Source: Candidatus Saccharimonadota bacterium (GTDB lineage Bacteria > Patescibacteriota > Saccharimonadia > Saccharimonadales > Saccharimonadaceae). From it: DNA of 64,000 nucleotides. The translations under genes and the position numbers were made by a program. Shown here one piece after another: positions 6,730-15,978 of the stretch. Location: the NCBI GenBank assembly GCA_017433245.1, contig JAFRHO010000009.1, forward strand, positions 88,626 through 152,625, written 5' to 3'. Positions within the stretch are counted from its first letter, which is position 1. The number at the start of each line of letters is the position of its first letter. Below the pieces are notes generated by a model, which saw nothing but the letters and a program-made list of their open reading frames with translations, was not told the DNA's origin and did no database searches.

Positions 6730-8004
6730 ATGAATAGAGTACCGTTGGCGGAAAGAATGAGACCTACCAAGTTGTCTGAGGTGGTGGGGCAGGATGAGAT
6801 TATTGGTAAGGGAAAAATTTTGACGGAGATTGTGAAGAAAGGAGAGCCGGTGAATCTGATTTTCTGGGGACCGCCGGGGACGGGTAAAACGACACTTGCG
6901 CGGATTTTGGCGCATGAATTCAAAGCAGATTTTGTGGAAATATCGGCGGTGACGGCAGGGAAGAAAAATGTGGAAGAAGTAGTCGAGCGAGCAAAATTGA
7001 ATTGGAATCTGAAAACGCGGACGGTGTTGTTCGTGGATGAAATCCACCGCTTTAATAAAGCGCAGCAGGATGCTTTTTTGCCACATGTGGAATCGGGGTT
7101 AATTACATTGATTGGCGCAACGACAGAGAATCCGTCATTTGAGGTGATATCGCCTTTGCTCTCAAGATCACGCGTGGTAGTCGTGCAGCCACTCTCGAAA
7201 GCAGCGATTATTAAAGTGTTGAAGCGAGCCTGTAAAGAGGAAGGAGTTGTTGTCGGGTTCGAGGGGATTCGGAGTCTAACAAGGCGAGAACGAGCGCCGG
7301 CCGCTTGTGGTGACGGGCCAGCCGGACGTGCCCCGAGAGCCGATAATGACTCCTTCATTTCAAAAGAAGCTTTAGAATTAATAGCAGAGCTTTCGGGTGG
7401 AGATGCAAGAAGCGCACTTGGAGACTTGGAATTAGCATTGTCGCTATCGAAGAACGTTGACGAGAAGGTTGTGGAGGAAGCGGCAGGACGAAAGATGCCT
7501 GGGTATGATAAGAAGGGTGACAATCATTATGACACAATCTCAGCATTTATCAAATCGATGCGAGGGTCAGATGTGGACGCGGTACTTTATTATCTGGCAC
7601 GGATGGTAGAAGCGGGCGAAGACCCAAAATTCATTGCACGAAGAATGGTGATATTTGCATCGGAGGATATTGGTTTGGCTGGGAACGGGGCTTTGTCGCT
7701 CGCGACGGCGTGTTTCCAGGCAGTGGAAAGAGTAGGAATGCCGGAGTCTGGGTTGATACTGGCACATTGTGCAGTGGCGCTAGCGAAATCGAAGAAATCA
7801 CGGGCGACTACGGATGCATGGTTTGCGGCATTGGATTTAGCGCGAAAAACTAGGGGCGAGCCAGTACCAACGTGGCTTCGCAATGCGCCAACGAAATTAA
7901 TGAAAGATTTGGGCTATGGTAAGGGCCAAAAATGGGAGGCAGGGTTCCATTTGGATAAGAATTATCTACCAGATAGTATCAAAGATCAGAAATTATTTAA
8001 TTAA
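6730..8004 (+). CDS. rarA: replication-associated recombination protein A (AAA+ ATPase)
   Basis: AAA+ clamp-loader-like ATPase (RarA/MgsA/WRNIP1 family) acting at stalled forks. Seen: Walker A GPPGTGKTT (about residues 48-56), Walker B LFVDEIHRF, sensor 1 GATTENPSF, sensor 2 GGDAR, and the C-terminal tetramerisation region (RRMVIFASEDIG, GYGKGQKW). Leaderless: TATAAT at 6717-6722, 7 nt before the ATG. Odd: about 27 residues near 180-207 are extra relative to the family and are encoded by very GC-rich DNA (see 7268-7350). The 3' end overlaps the convergent DsbA-like gene by 4 nt. Confidence 0.93.
   Translation: MNRVPLAERMRPTKLSEVVGQDEIIGKGKILTEIVKKGEPVNLIFWGPPGTGKTTLARILAHEFKADFVEISAVTAGKKNVEEVVERAKLNWNLKTRTVLFVDEIHRFNKAQQDAFLPHVESGLITLIGATTENPSFEVISPLLSRSRVVVVQPLSKAAIIKVLKRACKEEGVVVGFEGIRSLTRRERAPAACGDGPAGRAPRADNDSFISKEALELIAELSGGDARSALGDLELALSLSKNVDEKVVEEAAGRKMPGYDKKGDNHYDTISAFIKSMRGSDVDAVLYYLARMVEAGEDPKFIARRMVIFASEDIGLAGNGALSLATACFQAVERVGMPESGLILAHCAVALAKSKKSRATTDAWFAALDLARKTRGEPVPTWLRNAPTKLMKDLGYGKGQKWEAGFHLDKNYLPDSIKDQKLFN
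7268..7350 (+). repeat. GC-rich in-frame insertion inside rarA
   Basis: Roughly 80 bp, far more GC-rich than the surrounding gene and coding for a low-complexity Arg/Ala/Gly/Pro stretch (RRERAPAACGDGPAGRAPRA) between two conserved parts of RarA. It contains complementary arms (CCGGC / GCCGG, and GGAGTC / GACTCC near its ends). Behaves like a small structured element tolerated as a surface loop. Confidence 0.45.
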
Positions 8005-8690
8005 CTCTTGAGGCCATAGTCGAAGTAGGCTTTGACGTCTTCCCAGGTGCCTTCGAGAGAGAAGCCTGGTGGGGAGTAACTATTGAGTTTAAAAGCGGGG
8101 AGACCAGTGACGAGTTTGGCGGTTTTCTTGGCATTTTGCTGGACTTCTTCTAGGGGTTCGTCATTTTCGACGCAAGAGACAAAATCGTTACCGAGGCCAA
8201 CTTTTTTGCCGATACCAATCCAATATTTTTTGTCGATTTTGGACATAGCGGAGAGAGCGGATTTACCAGATGCCTTGAAATAATCGTTCCAGACAGTAGT
8301 GATGGCGAGGTTGTAATAATCCCAAAATTTGCCTTCGTTCCTAGCGCAGTAAGTAGCGACGGCAGAATACTTAGAATTAATGGGGTTAGTTTCACCGTAT
8401 TCATAGAGGAAGTCTGAGACACGAACTTCAAAGAGGACATCGTTGTCTTCGAGATACTGTTTGAATTCCTCTTCGTGTTCAACGATGGCGTTCTCGAAGG
8501 CAATACAATATGGACAGACTAAATCGGAGTAGACAACGAAATAGTTTTTAGCTTCGGGATTACCAATAATCATGGCTTCATCCCAGATTTTTTCGCTGTT
8601 AGATGGTTTGACATTCATACTGGCGATGATGGCGGCAAATAATACAATAATAACGGCTACGATACCGATAATACTAGCTGCTCTTTTCAT
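8001..8690 (-). CDS. membrane-anchored DsbA-like thiol-disulfide oxidoreductase
   Basis: 229 residues from ATG 8690, which has an AAGGAG box 5 nt upstream; the longer frame start is not supported. N-terminal membrane anchor (about 7-30), then a thioredoxin-like domain with active site CPYC after YSDLV, a helical insertion, and the cis-Pro region GLPAF. DsbA/DsbG-type proteins oxidise or isomerise disulfides in exported proteins, consistent with the Cys-containing surface proteins encoded here. Overlaps the upstream membrane gene by 17 nt, implying coupled expression. Confidence 0.85.
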   Translation of the reverse strand: MKRAASIIGIVAVIIVLFAAIIASMNVKPSNSEKIWDEAMIIGNPEAKNYFVVYSDLVCPYCIAFENAIVEHEEEFKQYLEDNDVLFEVRVSDFLYEYGETNPINSKYSAVATYCARNEGKFWDYYNLAITTVWNDYFKASGKSALSAMSKIDKKYWIGIGKKVGLGNDFVSCVENDEPLEEVQQNAKKTAKLVTGLPAFKLNSYSPPGFSLEGTWEDVKAYFDYGLKS

Positions 8691-9297
8691 GTAACTCCTT
8701 CTTCTCTTTCTTCGCATGTTTCGCGAGATATTGTTCATTTATTATTGTAACATAGGTTTCTTCACCTAGGCGTTTGATGGATAGAATTGCGATGATAATC
8801 GCTAGCCAGGTGACTATAGTAGAGATGGTGCCAGCAATAGAGAGACTGCCGGTGGAAAAGATGGCACCAATGAGAGGAGTGATTAAGGTGGTACCGCAAG
8901 TGGGACAACCAGCGCCGAGAGTGATGAGACCAGTAACGATACCGGCTTTTTCGAGATTAGCGGAGTTCTGTTCTTTTTTCTTCTTCCAGAGAAGGACAAT
9001 GAGGCCAATGAGGATTCCTTGCAAGATTGCGATGAAAAAGATTGGAAGCCAATCTAGAAAAGCTTTATTGACGCCGAAAATATTGAGGAAGCTTTCACCA
9101 ATAATGCGAAGGCCGTTTGGGAAGCCTTGAATACGAATTAACTCGAATTTCGAAAGACCACCGGAAAGAAGATTCATAAGTAGCCCAAAAAAGAGAAAAC
9201 TGGGTATAAAACCATACCAAAAGCGTTTTTCTTTGGTAGCAAGTAGGATGCCTTTACCTGCTAAGACAAAGCCGTCTAACCATTTCCTCCAATTCAT
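8674..9297 (-). CDS. polytopic membrane protein with CPTC motif, operon partner of the DsbA-like protein
   Basis: 207 residues with about five hydrophobic segments; the first covers about 28-48. A GCPTCGTT motif lies at the start of a helix near residue 130. The adjacent Cys pair in a membrane helix and the overlap with a DsbA-like gene suggest transfer of thiol electrons across the membrane, by analogy with DsbB/VKOR/CcdA systems, but I do not recognise it as a member of those families. C-terminus Lys/Glu-rich and cytoplasmic. Confidence 0.6.
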   Translation of the reverse strand: MNWRKWLDGFVLAGKGILLATKEKRFWYGFIPSFLFFGLLMNLLSGGLSKFELIRIQGFPNGLRIIGESFLNIFGVNKAFLDWLPIFFIAILQGILIGLIVLLWKKKKEQNSANLEKAGIVTGLITLGAGCPTCGTTLITPLIGAIFSTGSLSIAGTISTIVTWLAIIIAILSIKRLGEETYVTIINEQYLAKHAKKEKKELHEKSS

Positions 9298-9458
9298 GAA
9301 AACAATTATAACACATGAAAACGCTAATTCGCTAAAATGCTTATATAATATCTTCCGTATTTGTCAAGATTGGTGTGTTCGGTTTTTTGTTTTTACCTCT
9401 GTAGATTGCAGTTTTGATGATTATTTATTACGACATAAATATTTTGAAAAAACAAGGT

Positions 9459-9655
9459 TGACAATGATTGTGTCTATGCTAAAATGAGGATAGTTCAGGT
9501 TAAATCCGACGTTGAAAGTAACCCGAACTTGACAGGGGGACGAATTAGGAGGTACGTTTTTGTGTAATTGGTGGGAAGTGTGTAGTTACTTTGGCTAAAT
9601 ACTTTGTTTCCATCTAGAAATTATTGATAAAAACTCGTTTTTGTCGGGTTTTTAT
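9459..9655 (+). ncRNA. candidate small RNA or attenuated leader
   Basis: In the 390-nt gap before the G5 gene: TTGACA (9459-9464), 16-nt spacer, TAAAAT (9481-9486), then about 150 nt with a stem GTTCaGGTT / AACCcGAAC (about 9494-9529), an AGGAGG sequence at 9549-9554, and an ACTCG / CGGGT hairpin followed by a T run near 9634-9655. The next gene has its own leaderless promoter, so this looks like an independent short transcript. The rest of the gap (9298-9458) shows nothing clear. Confidence 0.4.
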
Positions 9656-9688
9656 TATTTTTATGGAAAATGTGATATAATTATAAGC

Positions 9689-10732
9689 ATGAAGCTTTCG
9701 AAAAAGATCGATAAAGCTCTGATAGCATTTGCTATGGTCTTAGTAGCATTGTTTTTTGGATTTTTAGTAAAAATAGGCTCAAATACGACTTTTGCAGAGG
9801 GGAACGGTGTTGAATCTACCATGGTTGATGCGGGTTTGATGAAATATGTGTCGTTTTATGATGAAGGAACTAAATTAACTGTAAAAACAGAGGCGCGAAC
9901 AGTGGGCGAGGCTTTAACCAGAGCGGGGTTTGAAATCAACGAAGGTGATATTGTGGAACCTGGTCTAGATACGGAGATAAATGCCGATAATTACTTTATT
10001 AATATTTACAGGGCGCGTCCGGTGATTTTGAAGGATGGAGTGAAGGAATCCTATTTAATGACAGCGAGTTATGATCCGATGGCAATTGCAAAGGAGGCTG
10101 GCATTACGGTTTATGATGGAGATGAAATAAAACTGACTCCAAATACGAATTTCTTAGAAACAGGAGTGGCTAACGTTTATGAATTGACACGCAATGGGGG
10201 AAGAACGATTACGGAGGAAGTGGAAATTCCGTTTGCTGAAGAAACGGTACGTGATGCGGCTCTTGATGCAGGCAAAATAGAGGTGCGACAGTTAGGCGAA
10301 GTGGGGATGAAGCGGGTATATTATAATGTAAAATACCTGAATAATGTTGAAGTAGAGCGCGAAGTAGTAAAAGAAGAAGTAATTCGCGAGCCGGTGGCGA
10401 GAGTGACCGCGATTGGCACAAAGAAAGCTTTGCCGCCTCATACGGAGACTTGTGCGCAGTGGGCGAGGGCAGCTGGGGTATCTGAAGCAGATATTCCGAC
10501 GGCGATTGATTTGATTTATCGTGAGAGCGGTTGTCGGGTGAATGCTAGTAATGCGTCTTCGGGGGCATATGGTATTCCGCAAGCTTTGCCGGGGTCAAAG
10601 ATGGCTTCAGCGGGTGCTGACTGGGAGACTAACCCTGTGACGCAGATTCGTTGGATGATTGGTTATGTGAACGGGCGCTATGGTGGGTGGAGCCAGGCTC
10701 TGAACTGGTGGTACGCACATGGTTGGTACTAA
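9689..10732 (+). CDS. secreted DUF348/G5-domain lytic transglycosylase-like protein
   Basis: 347 residues. Signal anchor (about 8-30), then two DUF348-type modules (ARTVGEAL...; KEAGITVYDGD), a G5 domain (about 175-250, EEVEIPFAEE...VREPVA), and a C-terminal lysozyme-like SLT region with the catalytic-type Glu in YRESGC and the motifs GAYGIPQ and NWWYAH. The layout matches resuscitation-promoting-factor or YabE-like wall hydrolases that cut peptidoglycan. Start chosen at ATG 9689 because TATAAT (9676-9681) ends 7 nt before it. Overlaps rsmA by 14 nt. Confidence 0.85.
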   Translation: MKLSKKIDKALIAFAMVLVALFFGFLVKIGSNTTFAEGNGVESTMVDAGLMKYVSFYDEGTKLTVKTEARTVGEALTRAGFEINEGDIVEPGLDTEINADNYFINIYRARPVILKDGVKESYLMTASYDPMAIAKEAGITVYDGDEIKLTPNTNFLETGVANVYELTRNGGRTITEEVEIPFAEETVRDAALDAGKIEVRQLGEVGMKRVYYNVKYLNNVEVEREVVKEEVIREPVARVTAIGTKKALPPHTETCAQWARAAGVSEADIPTAIDLIYRESGCRVNASNASSGAYGIPQALPGSKMASAGADWETNPVTQIRWMIGYVNGRYGGWSQALNWWYAHGWY

Positions 10733-11459
10733 TAAAGCATTGGGCCAGCACTGGTTGAAAAACCGGGTGATTTTGGATGAAATTGCGTCTTTGGCTGGTG
10801 AAGGGGGACTTTGCGTGGAGATTGGGCCAGGATTGGGGTTTTTGACTTCGTCACTACTGAAGCGGTTTGATAGGGTGGTGGCGGTGGAATACGATAAAAG
10901 GTTGGCGGAGAATTTGCCCAAATCGTTCCCGGGTAAGAATCTAGAGGTGGTGAATGAGGATATTTTGAAGTATGACTTTGAGATGACCACTGAATCATAT
11001 GTGGTAGTGGGAAATATTCCATATTATATTACGAGTCCGATTATTGAGAAAGTTTTGACTTTGAAACGGTTGCCTCGGCGGGTGGTTTTACTGATACAAA
11101 AGGAGGTAGCGGAGCGGATTTTGAGTGAGAATGAGACGATGTTGTCGCTTCTAGTTAAAAACCGTGCTAGTGTATCAGCGGGACCAGTAGTGCTAGCGCG
11201 TGAATTTACGCCGCCACCAAAGGTGGATTCGCAGGTAATCGTGATGGAACCACATATGTCAGAGGTGCCTGAGGAGGTGTTTGATTTGATTCAGCGAGGG
11301 TTCAAGGCGCCACGGAAGAAATTAATACATAATTTGGCGGGTCTAAAATCACGCGAGGAATTGTTTGATATATTGAAAGATATAGGAGTTTCACCGGATG
11401 TACGACCTGGTGATCTAAAGTTAATGGATTGGGCGAGGCTGTATAGTTTAATTCGTTAA
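10719..11459 (+). CDS. rsmA: 16S rRNA dimethyladenosine transferase
   Basis: RsmA (KsgA) dimethylates two adjacent adenines near the 3' end of 16S rRNA using SAM. 246 residues, slightly short. Seen: the N-terminal ALGQHWLKN (family usually GQNFL), SAM-binding VEIGPGLGFLT, acidic VAVEYDK, catalytic motif NIPYYIT and the C-terminal helical domain. Starts inside the preceding gene (14-nt overlap), so probably co-transcribed with it. Confidence 0.94.
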   Translation: MVGTNKALGQHWLKNRVILDEIASLAGEGGLCVEIGPGLGFLTSSLLKRFDRVVAVEYDKRLAENLPKSFPGKNLEVVNEDILKYDFEMTTESYVVVGNIPYYITSPIIEKVLTLKRLPRRVVLLIQKEVAERILSENETMLSLLVKNRASVSAGPVVLAREFTPPPKVDSQVIVMEPHMSEVPEEVFDLIQRGFKAPRKKLIHNLAGLKSREELFDILKDIGVSPDVRPGDLKLMDWARLYSLIR

Positions 11460-11514
11460 AGATTTGTTGTAATCATCTTATTTTGTGTATTAAATGTGCT
11501 ATAATGGGGGTATT

Positions 11515-12759
11515 ATGTTAGATGTGAAGTTTATAAGGGAAAATTTCGACCTCGTGGAGAAGTCGACCAAAGAAAAAGGTTATAAAATAGATATTAAAGA
11601 GGTATTGAAGTTAGATGATGCACGGAAGGCGGTTTTAGTTGAGGCAGAAACGTTGAGGCAGAAGCGGAACGAAATAGCCGCTAAGATGAAAGGTGGCAAA
11701 CCTTCTAAAGAGTTAATTGCAGAGGGTAAGGCAGTTAAGGAGCAATTGACAGATGTAGAAGCGAAATTATCGGAAAAAGAACAGGCGCTTGAATCGTTAG
11801 TAAAACAGGTGCCGAACGTGATTTTTGATGATGTGCCGCTAGGGGGTGAGGAATGCTCGATGGAGATTAAAAAGTGGGGTAAGAATCATAAAACCGGTGT
11901 GGACCACTTGGATTATGCGACGAGTCGAGATTGGGTAGATTTTGAACGTGGTGCAAAGGTAGCGGGGGCAAAGTTTTACTATCTGAAAGACGGATTGGCG
12001 CTGCTCGAGAATGCTTTACTTCAATACGGGCTTTCTAAGGTGTTAGAGCATGGCTTTACTTTTATGACGGTGCCAGACATGGTATCATCAAAGGTGCTTG
12101 AGGGGTGTGGTTTTAATCCACGTACTTCCGATCAGTCAGATGAGTATTATATTGAAGGTGAGGATCTTGCGATGATTGCGACGGCGGAGATGCCTTTGAC
12201 TGGTTATCATATGGATGAGATTATTGATGAAGATAAGCTGCCGCTATTCTATGCGGGATATTCGGCATGTTTTAGAAAAGAGGCGGGAACTTATGGTAAA
12301 TACACACGAGGGTTATTCCGAGTACATCAATTTAATAAACTGGAGATGTATGCGTTTTGTTTACCGGAACAGAGTAAGAATATTCATGAGAAAATTCTAG
12401 CAATAGAAGAAGAGATTTGGCAGGGGCTGGGTATACCGTATCATATTATCAATATTGCGGCAGGTGATCTAGGAGCGCCGGCGGCGAAGAAATATGATAT
12501 GGAGTATTGGTCACCGGTGAACCAGAAATACCAGGAGATTACATCCTGTTCGAACTGTACGGATTTCCAGGCACGGGCAGTGAATTGTCGGGTGCGTCGA
12601 AAGGATGGTACAGTAGAGTTTGTACACACTTTGAACGGGACAGCGATACCGTTAGCAAGAGCGTTGGTGGTTTTGATGGAAAATTATGCGGTAGAGGGTG
12701 GTAAACTGAAAGTACCAGAGGTGCTGCAACCATATCTTAACGGAAAAAAGGAGTTATAA
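11515..12759 (+). CDS. serS: seryl-tRNA synthetase
   Basis: 414 residues from ATG 11515; TATAAT at 11500-11505 gives a nearly leaderless mRNA, and the upstream in-frame ATG is not supported. N-terminal coiled-coil arm (about 30-110), class II motif 2 (FRKEAGTYGKYTRGLFRVHQF) and motif 3 (NGTAIPLARALV). Charges tRNA-Ser. Followed after 1 nt by hpf. Confidence 0.96.
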   Translation: MLDVKFIRENFDLVEKSTKEKGYKIDIKEVLKLDDARKAVLVEAETLRQKRNEIAAKMKGGKPSKELIAEGKAVKEQLTDVEAKLSEKEQALESLVKQVPNVIFDDVPLGGEECSMEIKKWGKNHKTGVDHLDYATSRDWVDFERGAKVAGAKFYYLKDGLALLENALLQYGLSKVLEHGFTFMTVPDMVSSKVLEGCGFNPRTSDQSDEYYIEGEDLAMIATAEMPLTGYHMDEIIDEDKLPLFYAGYSACFRKEAGTYGKYTRGLFRVHQFNKLEMYAFCLPEQSKNIHEKILAIEEEIWQGLGIPYHIINIAAGDLGAPAAKKYDMEYWSPVNQKYQEITSCSNCTDFQARAVNCRVRRKDGTVEFVHTLNGTAIPLARALVVLMENYAVEGGKLKVPEVLQPYLNGKKEL

Positions 12760-12760
12760 A

Positions 12761-13123
12761 ATGATTGAAAAAATCGAAATAACTGGTAAAGATTATAAAG
12801 TTGATGATTCGCTCAAGAAATACGTGAATAAGCGGATTGGGAAGTTGGATCGATACTTGCCACGAGCGGCAAAAAATGATGTGGTATGCAAGATGATAGT
12901 GGAGTCGATCGGTAAAAACAAGGGTGAGAAGTATGAACTGTCAGCGGCGATGGAGCTGACTGGCGGTAAGGTAATTGCGGCGCGTGATGAATGTTCGAAT
13001 GTGTTTGCAGGGGTAGATTTGGTAGAAGCGAAACTACTTGGTCAAATTCGACGGTATAAGTTAGAAGTACAGCCACATCGCCAGAAAAGGAGTCTAAAAA
13101 GACTCTTCCGTAAGAGGAAATAA
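12761..13123 (+). CDS. hpf: ribosome hibernation promoting factor (short form)
   Basis: 120 residues, the size of short HPF/RaiA proteins with a single N-terminal S30AE domain (beta strand IEITGKDYKVDDSLKKYVNKRIGKLDRYL) and a basic C-terminal tail (RQKRSLKRLFRKRK). Binds the 30S decoding region to inactivate ribosomes in stasis. Starts 1 nt after serS and is probably translated from the same message. Confidence 0.85.
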   Translation: MIEKIEITGKDYKVDDSLKKYVNKRIGKLDRYLPRAAKNDVVCKMIVESIGKNKGEKYELSAAMELTGGKVIAARDECSNVFAGVDLVEAKLLGQIRRYKLEVQPHRQKRSLKRLFRKRK

Positions 13124-13165
13124 TGTGGTAAAATAGGGGGAAATAATTCTGTTTGGAGGCTATAA

Positions 13166-15970
13166 GTGAAAAAGACTGATAATGATGCACGCACGTCCGC
13201 AAAAAAAGGCCGGAAGGATGCGAGAGTGGGCAAGATAAAGAAAGAAAAGAAGCCAACTGATAAGTTAGCGGATAAGACTGCGTTAACGAAGTTTTTGCAG
13301 GGGGTGTTTGGTGATGCACAGAAGAAGATTTTGAAGAGACTGTGGAAGCGGGCACAAGAGATTACTAAGTTGGAGCCGAAATATGAGGAGATGAGCGACG
13401 AAGAATTGCGGGCCCAAACGGAGATTTTTAAGAAAAAGATTGATAAGGCTCTGAAGCAGGTGCGTGAAGAGAAAGAAGCTGAGCCAGTGAAGGCTAAGAA
13501 AAAACGCGGTAAGAAGGCGAAGAAAGTTGCTGATGATACGAAGATTTTGAATGAAATTTTGCCGGAGGCGTTTGCGGTAGTGAGAGAGGCTTCGAAGCGG
13601 ATTCTAGATATGCGTCCATATGATGTACAGCTTATAGGTGGTATGGTACTTCATGAAGGGGCGGTGGCTGAGATGAAGACTGGCGAAGGTAAGACTTTGG
13701 TGGCAATGTTACCAGCGTATCTTAATGGTTTGACGGGCCGTGGTGTACATGTAGTGACAGTAAACGATTATTTGGCACAACGTGATGCGGGTTGGAATGG
13801 TCCAGTGTATGATTTTCTAGGACTTTCGGTTGGTGTGATTATCAATGAAGCATCGTTTATTTATGATGCAGAGTATGAGAATGAAGAGCACGACGATGAG
13901 AGATTCCGGCACTTGAAACCTTGTACGCGTAAGGAGGCTTATAACGCGGATATTACCTATGGTACGAATAATGAATTCGGGTTCGATTATCTGCGTGATA
14001 ACATGACTTCGGAAGTGCAATATTTGCGTCAGAGGGAGCTGAATTTTGCGATCGTGGATGAGGTGGATTCGATTCTGATTGATGAAGCAAGGACTCCACT
14101 TATTATTAGTGCGCCGGCGGGAGATAATCCGGAGCAGTATTACCAATTTGCGAAAGTGGCAGATCGATTAGTGCCAGAAGATTATATTTTCGATGAGAAA
14201 CGTCGTTCGGTGACTTTGACGGATAAAGGTATTGAGAAAGTTCAAGATATCTTGGGCGTGGATAATCTGTATTCAACTAAGAATACACCGCTAGTATATC
14301 ATTTAGAGCAAGCAATTCGGGCAGAGATTATTTTCAAACGTGATAAAGATTACGTGGTGACGAATTCGGGTGAAGTGATTATCGTAGACGAGCATACTGG
14401 TCGGTTGATGCAGGGCCGACGTTACAATGAGGGCTTACATCAGGCGATTGAAGCGAAGGAAGGTGTGGCAGTGAAGCAAGAGTCGATGACGCTAGCGACG
14501 ATTTCGTTCCAGAATTTCTTCCGGCTTTATAAGAAGTTATCTGGTATGACTGGTACGGCATTTACAGAGGCGGAGGAATTCCAACAGATTTATGCGCTCG
14601 ATGTGATTCAGATTCCGCCAAATAAGCCGATTGTACGTGTGGATAAAGATGATTTGATTTATAAGACTAAAGCGGCGAAGTTGAAGGCGATAGCGGAAGA
14701 AATTGCTAAATATCACGAGAAGGGCCAGCCGGTATTGGTGGGCTCAGGTTCGATTGCAAATAACGAAGAAATTGCGCGATATTTGGACCAGTATGGGCTA
14801 CCGTACGAGATTTTGAATGCGAAGAATAACGAGCGGGAGGCGGCGATTATCGCGAAAGCCGGCGAGAAAGGAGCAATTACACTGGCTACCAATATGGCGG
14901 GTCGTGGTACAGATATTAAGTTAGGACCTGGCGTGAAGGAACTGGGTGGATTGGTAGTGATTGGTTCAGAACGACACGATTCAAGGCGGGTAGATAATCA
15001 GTTACGTGGTCGTGGCGGTCGTCAGGGCGATCCTGGTACGACGCAGTTCTTTGTGTCTTGCGAAGATGATTTGATGCGGATTTTCCAAGGCGATAGAGTA
15101 AAGATGTTGATGACGCGGTTAGGCGTGGCGGATGATATGCCGATTCAAACCAAGTCGATTTCGAAGACTTTGGAGGCGGCACAGAAGCGGATTGAGGGAT
15201 TTAATTTCGATTCGCGCAAAAACGTGGTGCAGTATGATAACGTGATTAATCGTCATCGTAAAGTAGTTTATATGATGCGGCGTAAGATTTTGGAAGGTGA
15301 GGATATTGAACCGGAAATCAAGCGGTTAATGCGTGATGAGGTAAAGATGTTGACAGAGTTTTCGTCACGGGTGAACAAGAATTTCGATGAAGAATTCAAA
15401 GCGGTGTTTGATTTCGACGATGATTTGATTCATGGTATTGGTATTATGCGTAAAGAGAAAGATCGTGAAAAGTACGCTCTCGAAGCGGTCGAAGAAGCCT
15501 ATGCTAAGCAGGAAGAGAAATTTGGCGCTGAAACGATGCGTAAAGTCGAACGTGAAGTATATTTGAAGGTACTAGACACTCTATGGATGCAGCACCTTGA
15601 GAATATGCAACACTTGCGTGAGGGGATTCATTGGCGTTCAGTGGGTCAGAGAGATCCATTAGTGGAATATCGTTCGGAGTCGCAGAAGTTGTTTGATGGC
15701 TTACAGAGGAATTTACGAGAGGAAGTATTGAAGATATTGCTCACGGTTACACCTTCTGAAGCAGCGGCGGACAACGCGATGGACGGTGAGGAGTATGAGT
15801 CAGAACTCACCAAGATGGCAGAATCGCAGACTGAGCGGGGTGTGAATGAGATTTCAAAAGGTGAAAAAAATCTAGATAGTGAGTTTAAAAAATCAGCGCC
15901 GAAGAAAAGCGCAACCAAGAAGAATAAGAGTAAGAACAAACACAAGAAATCTAAGGGTAAGCGAAAGTAG
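13166..15970 (+). CDS. secA: preprotein translocase ATPase subunit SecA
   Basis: 934 residues. GTG start at 13166 with GGAGG 7 nt upstream and a TGGTAAAAT -10 element near 13127-13135. Motor for Sec export: Walker A MKTGEGKTL, DEAD-like VDEVDSILIDEARTPL, preprotein-binding domain, second helicase lobe (ATNMAGRGTDIKLG, GRGGRQGDPG) and helical scaffold (LWMQHLENMQHLREGI). A Lys-rich N-terminal extension of about 40 residues, a Lys-rich insertion near 110-125 and a Lys-rich C-terminal tail replace the usual zinc-binding SEC-C end. Confidence 0.97.
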   Translation: MKKTDNDARTSAKKGRKDARVGKIKKEKKPTDKLADKTALTKFLQGVFGDAQKKILKRLWKRAQEITKLEPKYEEMSDEELRAQTEIFKKKIDKALKQVREEKEAEPVKAKKKRGKKAKKVADDTKILNEILPEAFAVVREASKRILDMRPYDVQLIGGMVLHEGAVAEMKTGEGKTLVAMLPAYLNGLTGRGVHVVTVNDYLAQRDAGWNGPVYDFLGLSVGVIINEASFIYDAEYENEEHDDERFRHLKPCTRKEAYNADITYGTNNEFGFDYLRDNMTSEVQYLRQRELNFAIVDEVDSILIDEARTPLIISAPAGDNPEQYYQFAKVADRLVPEDYIFDEKRRSVTLTDKGIEKVQDILGVDNLYSTKNTPLVYHLEQAIRAEIIFKRDKDYVVTNSGEVIIVDEHTGRLMQGRRYNEGLHQAIEAKEGVAVKQESMTLATISFQNFFRLYKKLSGMTGTAFTEAEEFQQIYALDVIQIPPNKPIVRVDKDDLIYKTKAAKLKAIAEEIAKYHEKGQPVLVGSGSIANNEEIARYLDQYGLPYEILNAKNNEREAAIIAKAGEKGAITLATNMAGRGTDIKLGPGVKELGGLVVIGSERHDSRRVDNQLRGRGGRQGDPGTTQFFVSCEDDLMRIFQGDRVKMLMTRLGVADDMPIQTKSISKTLEAAQKRIEGFNFDSRKNVVQYDNVINRHRKVVYMMRRKILEGEDIEPEIKRLMRDEVKMLTEFSSRVNKNFDEEFKAVFDFDDDLIHGIGIMRKEKDREKYALEAVEEAYAKQEEKFGAETMRKVEREVYLKVLDTLWMQHLENMQHLREGIHWRSVGQRDPLVEYRSESQKLFDGLQRNLREEVLKILLTVTPSEAAADNAMDGEEYESELTKMAESQTERGVNEISKGEKNLDSEFKKSAPKKSATKKNKSKNKHKKSKGKRK

Positions 15971-15978
15971 ATTCGTAA

